64,000 bases of DNA from Paramicrobacterium humi (GTDB taxonomy: Bacteria > Actinomycetota > Actinomycetes > Actinomycetales > Microbacteriaceae), in the NCBI RefSeq assembly GCF_900105715.1, contig NZ_FNRY01000001.1, positions 2,108,001-2,172,000 of the forward strand, read 5' to 3'. The position numbers and the translations under genes were made by a program. The notes under the pieces are model-generated. The model saw nothing but the letters and a program-made list of their open reading frames with translations, was not told the origin of the DNA and did no database searches. Numbering within the stretch: the stretch's first letter is position 1; the number at the start of each line of letters is the position of its first letter. Below, one piece after another: positions 46,788 through 56,128 of this stretch.

Positions 46788-47410
46788 AGAGTGCGTACGA
46801 CCTTCAGAAGCGATTGCTTGATCTGTTGTTGGCCCTGATTCTGTTCATTCTTACCGTGCCCGTTCAGTGTGTTGTCGCGGTACTGGTTGTCATTACCCTC
46901 GGGCGTCCGATTCTATTTCGTCAACCGCGACCCGGTGTCAACGGAGAGATATTCACACTAGTGAAGTTTCGAACGATGCGGCCAGCGCAACGAGGTGAAG
47001 GAGTCGACTCCGACGCAGCACGATTAACTCGACTCGGGAAGTTTCTTCGTGCAACTAGTCTTGACGAGTTGCCGACATTGCTGAACGTAATTAGAGGAGA
47101 CATGAGCCTTGTGGGTCCGCGCCCGTTACTTGAGTCATATCTCACTCGTTACACTGCCGAGGAAATGCGACGGCACGAAGTTAAACCCGGTGTCACGGGT
47201 CTCGCGCAGGTAAGTGGCCGGAACTCGCTTTCTTGGACGGACAAGCTTGCGCTTGACGTGAAGTACGTCGAGACGCGCAGCTTCGCGCTCGACTTGAAGA
47301 TCCTTTGTAGGACTGTCTCTCGAGTTATTTCCAGGTCGGGTGTTACAGCGGACGGCCATGCCACCATGAAAGAGTTCCGCGCCGGAGAATCGGAAGGGGA
47401 CACGCAGTGA
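46784..47410 (+). CDS. initiating sugar-1-phosphate transferase (PglC type)
   Basis: Monotopic phosphoglycosyl transferase of 208 aa. A re-entrant hydrophobic helix (LLDLLLALILFILTVPVQ) is followed by FRQPRPGVNGEIFTLVKFRTM, the catalytic SLDELPTLLNVIRGDMSLVGPRPL stretch (Asp-Glu pair) and the C-terminal KPGVTGLAQVSGRN. It moves the diacetylated bacillosamine-type sugar-phosphate onto undecaprenyl phosphate and so starts the chain. TTG start coupled to the upstream stop. Confidence 0.92.
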   Translation: MKSAYDLQKRLLDLLLALILFILTVPVQCVVAVLVVITLGRPILFRQPRPGVNGEIFTLVKFRTMRPAQRGEGVDSDAARLTRLGKFLRATSLDELPTLLNVIRGDMSLVGPRPLLESYLTRYTAEEMRRHEVKPGVTGLAQVSGRNSLSWTDKLALDVKYVETRSFALDLKILCRTVSRVISRSGVTADGHATMKEFRAGESEGDTQ

Positions 47411-48069
47411 GTGTTCCCTTAGTTGTGGTCGGCGCTGGAGGTTTTGGCCGAGAAGTTCTCGATGTTATCGAAGCGATCAACCGCGACCTGAGCCGTCCCA
47501 AATTCTTACTTCTTGGCGTTGTTGATTCGGCACCCTCCTCCGCAAATCTCGCTTGCTTGTCTGCGAGAGGAACCCCGTACTTAGGTACCGAGGATGCGTG
47601 GCTGCGTGGCGGCAACTTTGCGGATTTTGTCATTGGTGTCGGAGAACCGTCGATTCGCTCGGCAATTGCAGATCGATGGAACGAAACTGGGCGCAAGAGC
47701 CCGATTTTGCTCCATCCCGATGCAGGGGTCGGAAGTTGCACTTCTATCGCTCCCGGTACTGTCGTATGCGCGGGTGCACAGATTTCGACGAATGTTGAAC
47801 TAGGGGCGCATTCACATGTTAATCCGAACGCTACAGTCGGGCATGATTCCGTACTCGAAGCGTACGTGTCCGTGAACCCAGGAGCGATAGTTTCCGGTGA
47901 CGTCTATATCGGGGCGGTCTCTTTGATTGGTGCGGGTGCCGTTGTGTTGCAGGGTCGCCGAGTTGGGCGCAACTGCGTGATCGGTGCTTCTGCCTGCGTC
48001 ACTCGCGATGTTCCATTCAATTCGACAGTCATTGGCGTGCCAGCACGCCAAGTAGGGAGTACCCAATGA
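47407..48069 (+). CDS. sugar O/N-acetyltransferase, PglD-like
   Basis: Left-handed beta-helix acetyltransferase of 220 aa. An N-terminal Rossmann-like region (LVVVGAGGFGREVLDVIEA) binds the UDP-sugar, followed by hexapeptide repeats with a His in ATVGHDSVLEAYVSVNPGAI that serves as base in the family. It should N-acetylate the 4-amino sugar to give UDP-N,N'-diacetylbacillosamine. GTG start overlaps the transferase stop. Confidence 0.87.
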   Translation: MSVPLVVVGAGGFGREVLDVIEAINRDLSRPKFLLLGVVDSAPSSANLACLSARGTPYLGTEDAWLRGGNFADFVIGVGEPSIRSAIADRWNETGRKSPILLHPDAGVGSCTSIAPGTVVCAGAQISTNVELGAHSHVNPNATVGHDSVLEAYVSVNPGAIVSGDVYIGAVSLIGAGAVVLQGRRVGRNCVIGASACVTRDVPFNSTVIGVPARQVGSTQ

Positions 48070-49007
48070 AAGTCTTAATCACCGGCGGAGCCGGATTTAT
48101 CGGCTCTAACCTTGTCCGGTACATACTCAACCGCTACCCCGGAGCGGAGCTGAGAGTGCTGGACGACCTTAGCACTGGACGGTTATCCAATATTGAAGGA
48201 CTGCCGATCCAGTTCACTCGGGGATCCATTCTCGATTTCGAGCTTGTCCGAGATCTTTGCACTGGAATGGAATCGGTGGTTCATCTTGCGGCGATAGGTA
48301 GTGTGCCGCGTTCTGTTGCGCATCCGAGGCCCACACACGAGGCTAACATTTCGGGAACCCTCAACGTTCTAGAGGCGGCTCGCGAGACCGGAACGGCACA
48401 CGTGATTGTCGCCTCGTCCAGTTCCGTATATGGAAGCAACCCTGCCCTCCCAAAATCGGAGTTCGACTGGACGCGCCCAATGAGTCCCTACGGAGTAAGC
48501 AAACAGGCCACGGAGGGATATGCGATTGCGTACAACTTCTCCTACGGTCTGAAGACTCTCGCTTTTCGATTCTTCAACGTGTACGGGCCGCGCCAACTTG
48601 CAGATCACGATTATGCAGCCGTCATTCCTAAATTCTTGGATGCTGCTTTGAGTGGCCGCCCATTAGTGGTACACGGTGACGGGCAACAATCTCGCGACTT
48701 CACTTATGTGGGTACGGTGTGTGAAGCAATTGTGGATGCGATTGACAGGAAGGTTCATTCGAAGGATCCCGTAAACTTGGCGTTCGGCACGAACACGACC
48801 CTCATTGCGCTAATCGACGAGCTCGAGAGGAAGCTATCCGTCGAGCTGCGGATCGAGCATTCCGATCCGCGGGTGGGCGATGTCCGTGCCTCTCAGGCGG
48901 ATGGTGTCATACTTCGGAAACTGTTCCCAACGCTTCGTCCCACGCCGCTCTCCGTGGGACTCGGAGCCACAATCGACTGGTTTAAGCCGAACGCAGCCCA
49001 GGGTTAA
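48066..49007 (+). CDS. NAD-dependent nucleotide-sugar epimerase/dehydratase
   Basis: SDR-type sugar-nucleotide enzyme of 313 aa: [26 protein letters not shown] and YGVSKQATEGYA (Tyr and Lys), typical of UDP-glucose/UDP-GlcNAc 4-epimerases. The exact sugar cannot be told from the sequence. It overlaps the acetyltransferase and is followed by a GT4 gene after two bases. Confidence 0.9.
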   Translation: MKVLITGGAGFIGSNLVRYILNRYPGAELRVLDDLSTGRLSNIEGLPIQFTRGSILDFELVRDLCTGMESVVHLAAIGSVPRSVAHPRPTHEANISGTLNVLEAARETGTAHVIVASSSSVYGSNPALPKSEFDWTRPMSPYGVSKQATEGYAIAYNFSYGLKTLAFRFFNVYGPRQLADHDYAAVIPKFLDAALSGRPLVVHGDGQQSRDFTYVGTVCEAIVDAIDRKVHSKDPVNLAFGTNTTLIALIDELERKLSVELRIEHSDPRVGDVRASQADGVILRKLFPTLRPTPLSVGLGATIDWFKPNAAQG

Positions 49008-49009
49008 TT

Positions 49010-50200
49010 GTGCGTGAGAGGTCGATCTTGCTCGGAGTCACAGCCGACATTTCTCTGACTCTGCTTCGAGGCTTCCCAGAATATCTTGTCGAATGTGGCT
49101 GGGAAGTGCATGTGGTCAGCGCTCCCGGCAACAATCTGGAAAGCCTTTCCGTCGTCCCGGGCGTAGCCGTACACCGCATCCCCATGCGCCGTGAGCCCTC
49201 ACTTGGCTCGGATCTCAAGGCCCTCTTTGAGTGGACCCGACTCCTGCGCCGGGTCCGCCCAACCGTTATGTCTGTTGGTACACCAAAGGCTGCGCTGTTA
49301 GCGATGATAGCGGGAGCGCTCGTTCGGATACCAAGGCGAATTTATCTGCTCAGGGGACTGCGACTCGAAACAACTTCAGGGGCGCATCGCGGAATTTATC
49401 GATCGCTCGAAACTATGACCGCGCTTTGCTCTCACAAAGTCCTAGCGGTGAGTGCGAGCCTTCGGCGTGAGGCTATCCGCCTCAAAATTGCGCCAGCGGC
49501 TAAGGTGCAACTCTTGGGCCTCGGTAGTTCGAATGGTGTTCAGGTCGAGCATTTTGACCCGAGCCATTTTGACCGCGATGAAATTAGCGATCTCCGCGCT
49601 AAGTTGAAACTGCGGGCTGACGTTCCAGTGCTTGGATTTGTTGGCCGTCTCAATAAGGACAAAGGGCTTCAGGTGTTGGCCGATGCTCGGGACCTGCTTA
49701 TCGAGGCCGAACTCGACCATCAGCTCCTTGTCGTTGGCGAGGCTGACGGTGATAGCGACGAGGCCATTAGACGGCTTCTTGAGTGTGGCCGCGCCGCAGC
49801 GGTTACCGGCCACGTCGCAGATCCAGCTATGTACTACCAGTTGATGAGCGTGCTCTGCCTGCCGACTCTACGAGAAGGGTTCCCCAACGTCGTACTTGAG
49901 GCGGGCGCAGCGGGCATTCCCACTGTTACGACCGACGCCACCGGCGCTCAAGACTCAGTAGTGCATGAGGAGACCGGGTTGATTGCGGAAGTGGGCTCGG
50001 CGGCTTCGCTCGCCTCTGCCCTGACAAAAGTGCTTGGCGATGATGAAATGCGAGGGGAGATGGGACGGCGAGCAAGCGCGTGGGTAAATGAGCACTTTCG
50101 ACGCGAGAGTGTGCACAAGCGATTGCAAGAATACTATCTTGAGCAGGTTGCGAGCGCCCGGACCAGACTATCCACGTGGAATAGGAGTCGTTTGAAGTAA
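49010..50200 (+). CDS. GT4-family glycosyltransferase
   Basis: Glycosyltransferase of 396 aa with GT-B fold: N-terminal acceptor domain and C-terminal donor domain with VLGFVGRLNKDKGLQVLADA and PTLREGFPNVVLEAGAAGIP (EX7E motif). It would add one sugar to the growing lipid-linked repeat unit. GTG start two bases after the epimerase stop; the next gene overlaps at TAATG. Confidence 0.92.
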   Translation: MRERSILLGVTADISLTLLRGFPEYLVECGWEVHVVSAPGNNLESLSVVPGVAVHRIPMRREPSLGSDLKALFEWTRLLRRVRPTVMSVGTPKAALLAMIAGALVRIPRRIYLLRGLRLETTSGAHRGIYRSLETMTALCSHKVLAVSASLRREAIRLKIAPAAKVQLLGLGSSNGVQVEHFDPSHFDRDEISDLRAKLKLRADVPVLGFVGRLNKDKGLQVLADARDLLIEAELDHQLLVVGEADGDSDEAIRRLLECGRAAAVTGHVADPAMYYQLMSVLCLPTLREGFPNVVLEAGAAGIPTVTTDATGAQDSVVHEETGLIAEVGSAASLASALTKVLGDDEMRGEMGRRASAWVNEHFRRESVHKRLQEYYLEQVASARTRLSTWNRSRLK

Positions 50201-51255
50201 TGCCGGACTATCAATTGACGACGGTGACCACGTACGGCCGGAGAGCAGGTAGCGCACGTGTGCGGGTATTTGATTGGATCGACTGGTTAGGCGTTTCAGC
50301 CAGGTCCGAAACCTATGTGGACGGCGTGTCAAATAGCGCCTCACAGCTGATCCGTGCACCGCTCAAGCTCGCACTGGCAGAAATGCGACTTCGGCGGCTC
50401 GCATCTTCTCCGCCGGCATGTTCCCTGCTATTGTCGCGGCAAGCTAGCCCATTCAGTTCCGGTTCAATTGAAGAGCGGGTGCTGAGGGCCTCCCAGTATG
50501 GCGTTTACGACTTCGATGACGCTCTCATGTACGCACCTTCGTCTCTTCCTGGAGGGTGGTGGTCAAAAAGCAAGACTTGGAGACGTTCGGTGCGAGCAGC
50601 GGACCAAGTTATCGCGGGCAATAGCATCCTCGCTTCCGAAGCAAGTGAGATGTCTAACAACGTGGTCATGATTCCAAGTTGTGTCGATCCTGGCAAATAC
50701 CAGCAGAAAGGCACGTGGGAGATCGGAGAAGTGCCTCGCGCTGTTTGGATGGGGTCACCGAGCACGGAGCGTTACCTTGAAATCATAGCCGCGCCGCTGG
50801 TCCGGCTAAACCGCACACATGGTTTGCGACTCACAGTGGTGAGCGCTGGTAATGGCCGGCTCGGGGTTCTGGACCCAATAGTCGATCGCGTGGAGTGGAC
50901 GCCGGAAAGGTACGCAGAAGAGCTTGGCAGAGCCGATTTCGGCATAATGCCACTTGAGGATAGCGCTTGGACTCGCGGCAAATGCGCTTACAAGCTTCTG
51001 CAATACGGTGCTGCGGCGTTGCCGGTGGTCGGAAGCCCGGTCGGGGCGAACGAGAACTTTCTGGCCGATGCTCATGGGTTTGCTCCTATCGGCGATGATG
51101 AATGGTTTGAAGCAATAGAAGAACTCCTCTCAGAATCTTCTGCTTCGCGAGAAGCGCGGGGCAAGCGAGCACGCGAAACTGTTGTTAAGGGATATAGCTA
51201 TCACGCTTGGAGCTCAGTCTGGAAACGCGCGGTCCAGATCGGTGATTATCGCTAA
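50200..51255 (+). CDS. GT4-like glycosyltransferase (weakly conserved)
   Basis: Protein of 351 aa that resembles GT-B glycosyltransferases: VYDFDDALM and VIAGNSILASEA in the N-terminal half, then VWMGSPSTERYLEIIAAPL and FGIMPLEDSAWTRGKCAYKLLQYGAAALPVV in the C-terminal half, the last being a donor-site-like region. The donor and acceptor are unknown. It overlaps the previous gene at TAATG and ends four bases into the convergent GT2 gene. Confidence 0.78.
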   Translation: MPDYQLTTVTTYGRRAGSARVRVFDWIDWLGVSARSETYVDGVSNSASQLIRAPLKLALAEMRLRRLASSPPACSLLLSRQASPFSSGSIEERVLRASQYGVYDFDDALMYAPSSLPGGWWSKSKTWRRSVRAADQVIAGNSILASEASEMSNNVVMIPSCVDPGKYQQKGTWEIGEVPRAVWMGSPSTERYLEIIAAPLVRLNRTHGLRLTVVSAGNGRLGVLDPIVDRVEWTPERYAEELGRADFGIMPLEDSAWTRGKCAYKLLQYGAAALPVVGSPVGANENFLADAHGFAPIGDDEWFEAIEELLSESSASREARGKRARETVVKGYSYHAWSSVWKRAVQIGDYR

Positions 51256-52190
51256 GCGAGCACTTGAACAGATCCTGGGCGCGTTAGCTCGGCGAGTTGT
51301 GACCTGACAGAGTCGCTTCGTACTCGGAGTCCTTCCGGCTGGCCTGTCGCCGTGCGTGCCGCGAGTTCTAGAAGTGCGACGGCGATGGTGGCCATTCTTA
51401 CCGCGCGTGACACGCCGTAGTGTTTGCGAAGAAAACGTACCCGACTTACACGGGCGACCGAGTATGCGAGAGCTGAGACGGATGCGGAGCTAGCGCCGCC
51501 AACATGAATACCCCACTCTTCGGACACATACACGCATCCGCCTATGGCAGCCGCGCGCAGGCAGATGTCAACGTCCTCATAATAGAGTTCGAACTGCTCA
51601 TCAAATCCTCGTAGGGCGTTGAAATGATCGACGCTTATGCCTAACAGAGCGCCGTCCACCTGTCCCACATCCAGACGAGCGCCTTCGGGCGTTTGTGAGG
51701 GCGACAGGGACTTGGACATGTATGCTCGGCTACCAACCATCGCCTTCATAGTCTCGCGACGCCAGTTTGCTTGCGGGCGCACATTGACACTTAGCGGGTG
51801 TGCTGGCGATCTTAGCCTCCCGGTCACTATCGCGGATCTTGTGCTCTCGAGGTGCGTGACGAGAGCAGCCAACGGACGCGAGAGTTGCACGTCAGGATTT
51901 ACGAAGAAGTAGTGAGTGGCACCTTGTATGGCTGACGCTCCTTCATTGCATCCTTTGGCGAACCCAAGATTCTTGCCAGGATCGAGATACCTCAATCGAC
52001 TGTCATCCTTCGCACGCTCCAGCACCACGCGCCGTGAATTGGCGCTCGATGAGTTATCAACTACGACGACATCCGAAACCTGCGGATCCAAGAGTGCGCC
52101 GGAAATACAGCCGTTGAGTAAGTTGTCCGAGTTGAACGCAACAATTACCACTCCAATGCGCACAGCGCTGCCCTTTGGGAGCCTATTCAT
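51252..52190 (-). CDS. GT2-family glycosyltransferase (rhamnosyltransferase-like)
   Basis: Glycosyltransferase of 312 aa with GT-A fold: VVIVAFNSDNLLNGCI, VVVDNSSSANS, the loop GKNLGFAKGCNEGA, FFVNPDV (metal site region) and FDEQFELYYEDVDICLRA, the ED motif of the WbbL-like group that often uses dTDP-rhamnose. This fits the rfb genes nearby. It is the last gene of the minus-strand operon from 56051. A GTG ten codons in also has a good AAAGGG site. Confidence 0.9.
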   Translation of the reverse strand: MNRLPKGSAVRIGVVIVAFNSDNLLNGCISGALLDPQVSDVVVVDNSSSANSRRVVLERAKDDSRLRYLDPGKNLGFAKGCNEGASAIQGATHYFFVNPDVQLSRPLAALVTHLESTRSAIVTGRLRSPAHPLSVNVRPQANWRRETMKAMVGSRAYMSKSLSPSQTPEGARLDVGQVDGALLGISVDHFNALRGFDEQFELYYEDVDICLRAAAIGGCVYVSEEWGIHVGGASSASVSALAYSVARVSRVRFLRKHYGVSRAVRMATIAVALLELAARTATGQPEGLRVRSDSVRSQLAELTRPGSVQVLA

Positions 52191-52206
52191 TCTTTGGTTA
52201 CCTACC

Positions 52207-53439
52207 TTAAAGGTGCTTGCTCACGTAACGGGTTACTGCGGCAACGACTAACGTTTGAAGTACATAAATAAGGGTTGAGGCTGCTGCTGCGCCGATTACG
52301 CCCCACAGGACCACAAAAGGGATGTAGAGAGTGCTAAGCAGAGCCGAAAGCGCACCGATCGTGATAGGGGCGCCAACCGAACCAGTTGTGAGGATGCTGG
52401 ATAGCCCAATTCTCGCCCAGCCCTGAATTAGTACTCCGGGCAGCAAAATAAGAATGAGCGGTATGGCGTCCACGTACTGCGGAAGGAAAACGGGAATCAG
52501 GAACCAGCTCCCGGCGGCAATTAGCACTGCCCCAAGGCCACCATACTTAAAATTGGTAGCCACGAGGTTACGGCGATTGCGCTGGCGATCAAGTGAAGAC
52601 TCGCGCCGAGTTCCAGTATCGAAGGCGAGGAGGCTCAGTGCCTCTGAGAAGACCCAGATGAGCCCAGCGATAGGCATGGCAATCGAGTAGATTCCGACGG
52701 ATGAGGCACTCACGAGAAAGCCAAGAACTACGACGTCACCTCGGAATAGTATCTGTTGCCCGACACTTCCCGCATGAGCAGCGAGCGAAGTGGCAACTAT
52801 CCTGCGAGAGGAGATCTGCGAGACAGCGCGTTCATGGTGCATCTTCTTTGTCATGGCGTACAGCGTTGACAGTGTCAGCGCGAGATACCAACACACGGCG
52901 ACGAGGGTGGGCGAGTCCGTCAGGAGTGCAACCGGGATGCCCAGGACCGGAAACGTTATCGATTGAAGGAACCAACTGTCTCGAAATATCCGTGAATGCC
53001 CGAGTCCTTGTCGTGTTCGAAGTACGACCAAATTGAACAGTACGAACGCTCCGCCAAGCGCGATGAGCAGCACCGTTGACCGGGTAAAGAGACCAGCCTT
53101 GAGTGTCGGAAACGCCACACTCACGCTCAGTCCTGCCCCTGCGACAATCAACGCAATAGCACCGGCGATGACCCAACCGCGCCGCGTCGCGGTTGGGTCG
53201 CCGTCGCGGTGTGCGCTCACAATGCCGACATGAAGGCTTAGGAAAGCGATTGATCCTAACAAAGCGCCCCCGCTCAAGATGAGAGCTAACTGCCCACGTC
53301 CTGCGGCGCCGAGAATCGCTGCAGTGGCGAAGGTCATAACGGATGACGCCGCCAATGGTGCGACCTGCGAAAGGACCAAGTCGAGAATTTTTCGACGCCG
53401 TTTGCTTACTCCGTCTTCTGCGGCGTTGCTTGTCACCAC
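52207..53439 (-). CDS. wzx: polysaccharide flippase (Wzx-like)
   Basis: Integral membrane protein of 410 aa with about twelve helices and no soluble domain, of the MVF/MATE-like polysaccharide exporter type. It would flip the lipid-linked repeat unit to the outer face. The start overlaps the polymerase end by seven bases and a glycosyltransferase follows. The assignment is from topology and context rather than signature motifs. Confidence 0.85.
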   Translation of the reverse strand: MVTSNAAEDGVSKRRRKILDLVLSQVAPLAASSVMTFATAAILGAAGRGQLALILSGGALLGSIAFLSLHVGIVSAHRDGDPTATRRGWVIAGAIALIVAGAGLSVSVAFPTLKAGLFTRSTVLLIALGGAFVLFNLVVLRTRQGLGHSRIFRDSWFLQSITFPVLGIPVALLTDSPTLVAVCWYLALTLSTLYAMTKKMHHERAVSQISSRRIVATSLAAHAGSVGQQILFRGDVVVLGFLVSASSVGIYSIAMPIAGLIWVFSEALSLLAFDTGTRRESSLDRQRNRRNLVATNFKYGGLGAVLIAAGSWFLIPVFLPQYVDAIPLILILLPGVLIQGWARIGLSSILTTGSVGAPITIGALSALLSTLYIPFVVLWGVIGAAAASTLIYVLQTLVVAAVTRYVSKHL

Positions 53440-54764
53440 GAGGACTCCGAGCGGATGCGGCGCGCTATGACACTCAGAATCATCAACGGAAGGAAGACCA
53501 CCCAGAGGCTGTCGAACTTGGCCAAGTAAGGGTTAGTGGCGTTTGCGATCAGAAAGCAGGTGAGCCCCACAAGAGCCGGAAGTATATACCTTCTCCATTC
53601 TGGGAATGCTCGCGCAATACGCACGGACTGAACGAAGATCGCCGCGAATCCGATCGCATACAGCGTTACGCCGACTATCCCAAAGTGGTACAAGTATGCG
53701 TTGTACGACAGCTCGTATGCCCACGGACTGGCTTCATCGCGAACTAACCCCGGCGTGGTGCCTCCAAGGCCCGAACCCAGCAGCGGGTTTTTGCTCCACG
53801 CGTCCCAAAGCGCTACTGACTGAGCATATCTAATGCTAGCGTCAGCACTTTCTGCAGGCGAGAATCCCTGCGAAAATGAACTTACCAGAGCCGCCACGTT
53901 TAAGTCAGTCGCAGTTATAACAACTGCAGCGGTTATAACAGTCCCTACGCCTAGGGCTAGGACACGGCCGATTATCTTAGTCGGCAGTCGTCTCACGTGC
54001 ATAAACATGTAGAAGACAACGGCGATCAGCAAGGAACTCAGGATCACCAAGATCAGGGCACGCCTACCAGACAGAACGGCTACCGTCCCACCGAGAGCCA
54101 GAGCGAACCCGATGAGGATTCTTGACGCTGGAGGACGTTCGTCCCTCGGCCAGGAAATAAGTAACGCTGTCAAGAACGGAACGGTGTGAACGAGCGTAGA
54201 TAGGAACGCGAAGCTAGCGCTGTATGAACCCGCCGCGTCGGAATAGTAGATCTGCCGCTGATTGACAAGCTCCAATATCTTAGTGAGAGGGGAGCCGATC
54301 ATCTGACTCGCTACAAACAACACGCCGTAGATGCCAGCGGCTAACGTGGCAAAAATGATAGTGCGGAAGAGGCTCCGGAGGTGCGATTCCGTAGAGATGC
54401 CCGCCGTTAGCAGTAGGTATACCAGGGGCCAAATGACGAAGACCGGCGCCATGGAGAGCGCCCCATCTGTGAATCCATTCGCTACTCCGCGTGCTGTGAA
54501 TAACAGTCCGACAAGAACGGCACCACCCACCGGTAAGGCGAGAGCCGGCCGGATCACGAAACCCGAGCCAGTACGTCCCCAGCACACAACGATCGCGGTC
54601 ACTACCAGCAACAAGAGCGCAGCTTTGGCGGGTTGATACAAAGTGGGGGAAAATAGCATCAAGAAGAACAGCAGGTACCCGGCCTTGTGCCAGATAGTCT
54701 GGTTGGGCTCGTGCTCTACGCCGCTCTTGATCAATGCGGTCAAAGTTTGGCCCTTGTTTTCCAT
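53433..54764 (-). CDS. wzy: O-antigen ligase/polymerase-like membrane protein (Wzy-like)
   Basis: Membrane protein of 443 aa with about twelve helices and one large outer loop near residues 280-350 that holds a WSKNPLLGSGLGGT motif typical of the Wzy_C/WaaL family. It probably polymerises the flipped repeat units. Located between the dehydrogenase and flippase genes in the same operon. Confidence 0.87.
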   Translation of the reverse strand: MENKGQTLTALIKSGVEHEPNQTIWHKAGYLLFFLMLFSPTLYQPAKAALLLLVVTAIVVCWGRTGSGFVIRPALALPVGGAVLVGLLFTARGVANGFTDGALSMAPVFVIWPLVYLLLTAGISTESHLRSLFRTIIFATLAAGIYGVLFVASQMIGSPLTKILELVNQRQIYYSDAAGSYSASFAFLSTLVHTVPFLTALLISWPRDERPPASRILIGFALALGGTVAVLSGRRALILVILSSLLIAVVFYMFMHVRRLPTKIIGRVLALGVGTVITAAVVITATDLNVAALVSSFSQGFSPAESADASIRYAQSVALWDAWSKNPLLGSGLGGTTPGLVRDEASPWAYELSYNAYLYHFGIVGVTLYAIGFAAIFVQSVRIARAFPEWRRYILPALVGLTCFLIANATNPYLAKFDSLWVVFLPLMILSVIARRIRSESSW

Positions 54765-54788
54765 ATGAGCGTCATTGGACTGGCGGCT

Positions 54789-56051
54789 TCAGAGCCTTTC
54801 TATATGTTCGCCGGACAGACGATTCTTCGTATCAAGTACTGGAGTTGGAGTGGTGTCAAGCAATTCCAAGTCGAAGTCATCGTGGTCGGTGACGAGCACA
54901 ATTGCGTCCGCCGACTCGAGAGTGTGAGGGTCGAGCGACCTACGCTCAACACCCTTTGGCCACCGGTTTTCCTCGACGTGACCATCGACTCCCACTATCG
55001 TCGCGCCCAGCTCCTGTAAACTCTCGATGAGACGGAGCGCAGGCGACTCCCGAATATCTCCCGTGTTCTTCTTATAAGAGAGACCGAGTAGAACCACTCG
55101 TGAGCCGCGCATCGGCTTACCTAGGCGATTGAGCAGGACTATCAGCCTCTGCGCCACATAGTCTGGCATATGGTCGTTCACATCGTTTGCGAGTTCCACG
55201 AACCGGAAGTTCTGTCCAAGCTTGCGGCGTACTTGCCATGAGAGATAGCTCGGGTCCACGGGAAGGCAATGACCTCCTACTCCAGGACCGGGAGTAAATT
55301 TCATGAACCCAAACGGCTTAGTGCTGGCAGCTTCTATGGACTCCCAAACGTTGACACCCAATTTATGGCCGAATATGGCGAGCTCATTCACGAGCGCGAT
55401 ATTCACATGTCGGAACGTGTTCTCGAGTAACTTCGTGAGCTCGGCTTCTTTTGGAGTCGAGACTGGAACCGTCTTGTGTACGAGGTCGTCATAGAGCCCT
55501 TGCACGCGTTTCAGTGACTCTACATCGATTCCCGAGACCACCTTAGGTGTCTCTACAAATCCCCAAGTCTTATTTCCTGGATCGATTCGCTCAGGGCTGT
55601 AGCCTACGTAAAAATCTGTGCCTGCATTAAGGCCCGACCCATCCTGCAGAATTGGGACGAGCAACTCCTCAGTAGTTCCGGGATAAGTCGTCGACTCGAG
55701 CACCACTGTGGCGCCCTTCTTAAGGTGAGAAGCAAGAGACATTGAGGCTTGCTCAATGAAGGAAAGGTCAGGCAGACTTTCTCGCAGCGGTGTCGGTACC
55801 GTGATGATCGCAAAGTCAAAGCCGGAAGTAGAGGAGTAGTCGCTGGTTGGCATGTATCGGCCAGAATCGAGCGCCGTTCGGAGCGTTGTTGCGGTTATAT
55901 CGTCCACATACGACACGCCTGCCCTGAGACTGTTTACGCGGTTCGAGTCCAGGTCTACGCCAACGACTTCGTAACCAACTTCAACGGCTCGCATCGCAAC
56001 CGGTAGGCCTACATATCCCTGGCCCACGACGACGAGCTTCTTCGCACTCAT
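54789..56051 (-). CDS. UDP-sugar 6-dehydrogenase (UDP-glucose/ManNAc dehydrogenase family)
   Basis: NAD-dependent dehydrogenase of 420 aa: GQGYVGLPVAMRAVEVGYEV Rossmann motif, VPTPLRE, SPERIDPGNK, catalytic Cys262 in GVGGHCLPVDP, and SYKKNTGDIRESPALRL at the C-terminal domain. It oxidises a UDP-sugar to the uronic acid; the family branch (WecC-like or TuaD-like) is not certain. I chose the ATG at 56051, just before SAKKLVVVGQG; upstream ATGs would add an unlikely leader. A 24-bp gap separates it from the polymerase gene. Confidence 0.9.
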   Translation of the reverse strand: MSAKKLVVVGQGYVGLPVAMRAVEVGYEVVGVDLDSNRVNSLRAGVSYVDDITATTLRTALDSGRYMPTSDYSSTSGFDFAIITVPTPLRESLPDLSFIEQASMSLASHLKKGATVVLESTTYPGTTEELLVPILQDGSGLNAGTDFYVGYSPERIDPGNKTWGFVETPKVVSGIDVESLKRVQGLYDDLVHKTVPVSTPKEAELTKLLENTFRHVNIALVNELAIFGHKLGVNVWESIEAASTKPFGFMKFTPGPGVGGHCLPVDPSYLSWQVRRKLGQNFRFVELANDVNDHMPDYVAQRLIVLLNRLGKPMRGSRVVLLGLSYKKNTGDIRESPALRLIESLQELGATIVGVDGHVEENRWPKGVERRSLDPHTLESADAIVLVTDHDDFDLELLDTTPTPVLDTKNRLSGEHIERL

Positions 56052-56128
56052 ATTCAGTTTTGCTCCCCACATGACAAAAACAACCACAATGAGCTTACCC
56101 GAAGCTCACGCGTGGTCGCTTCGTGTGG

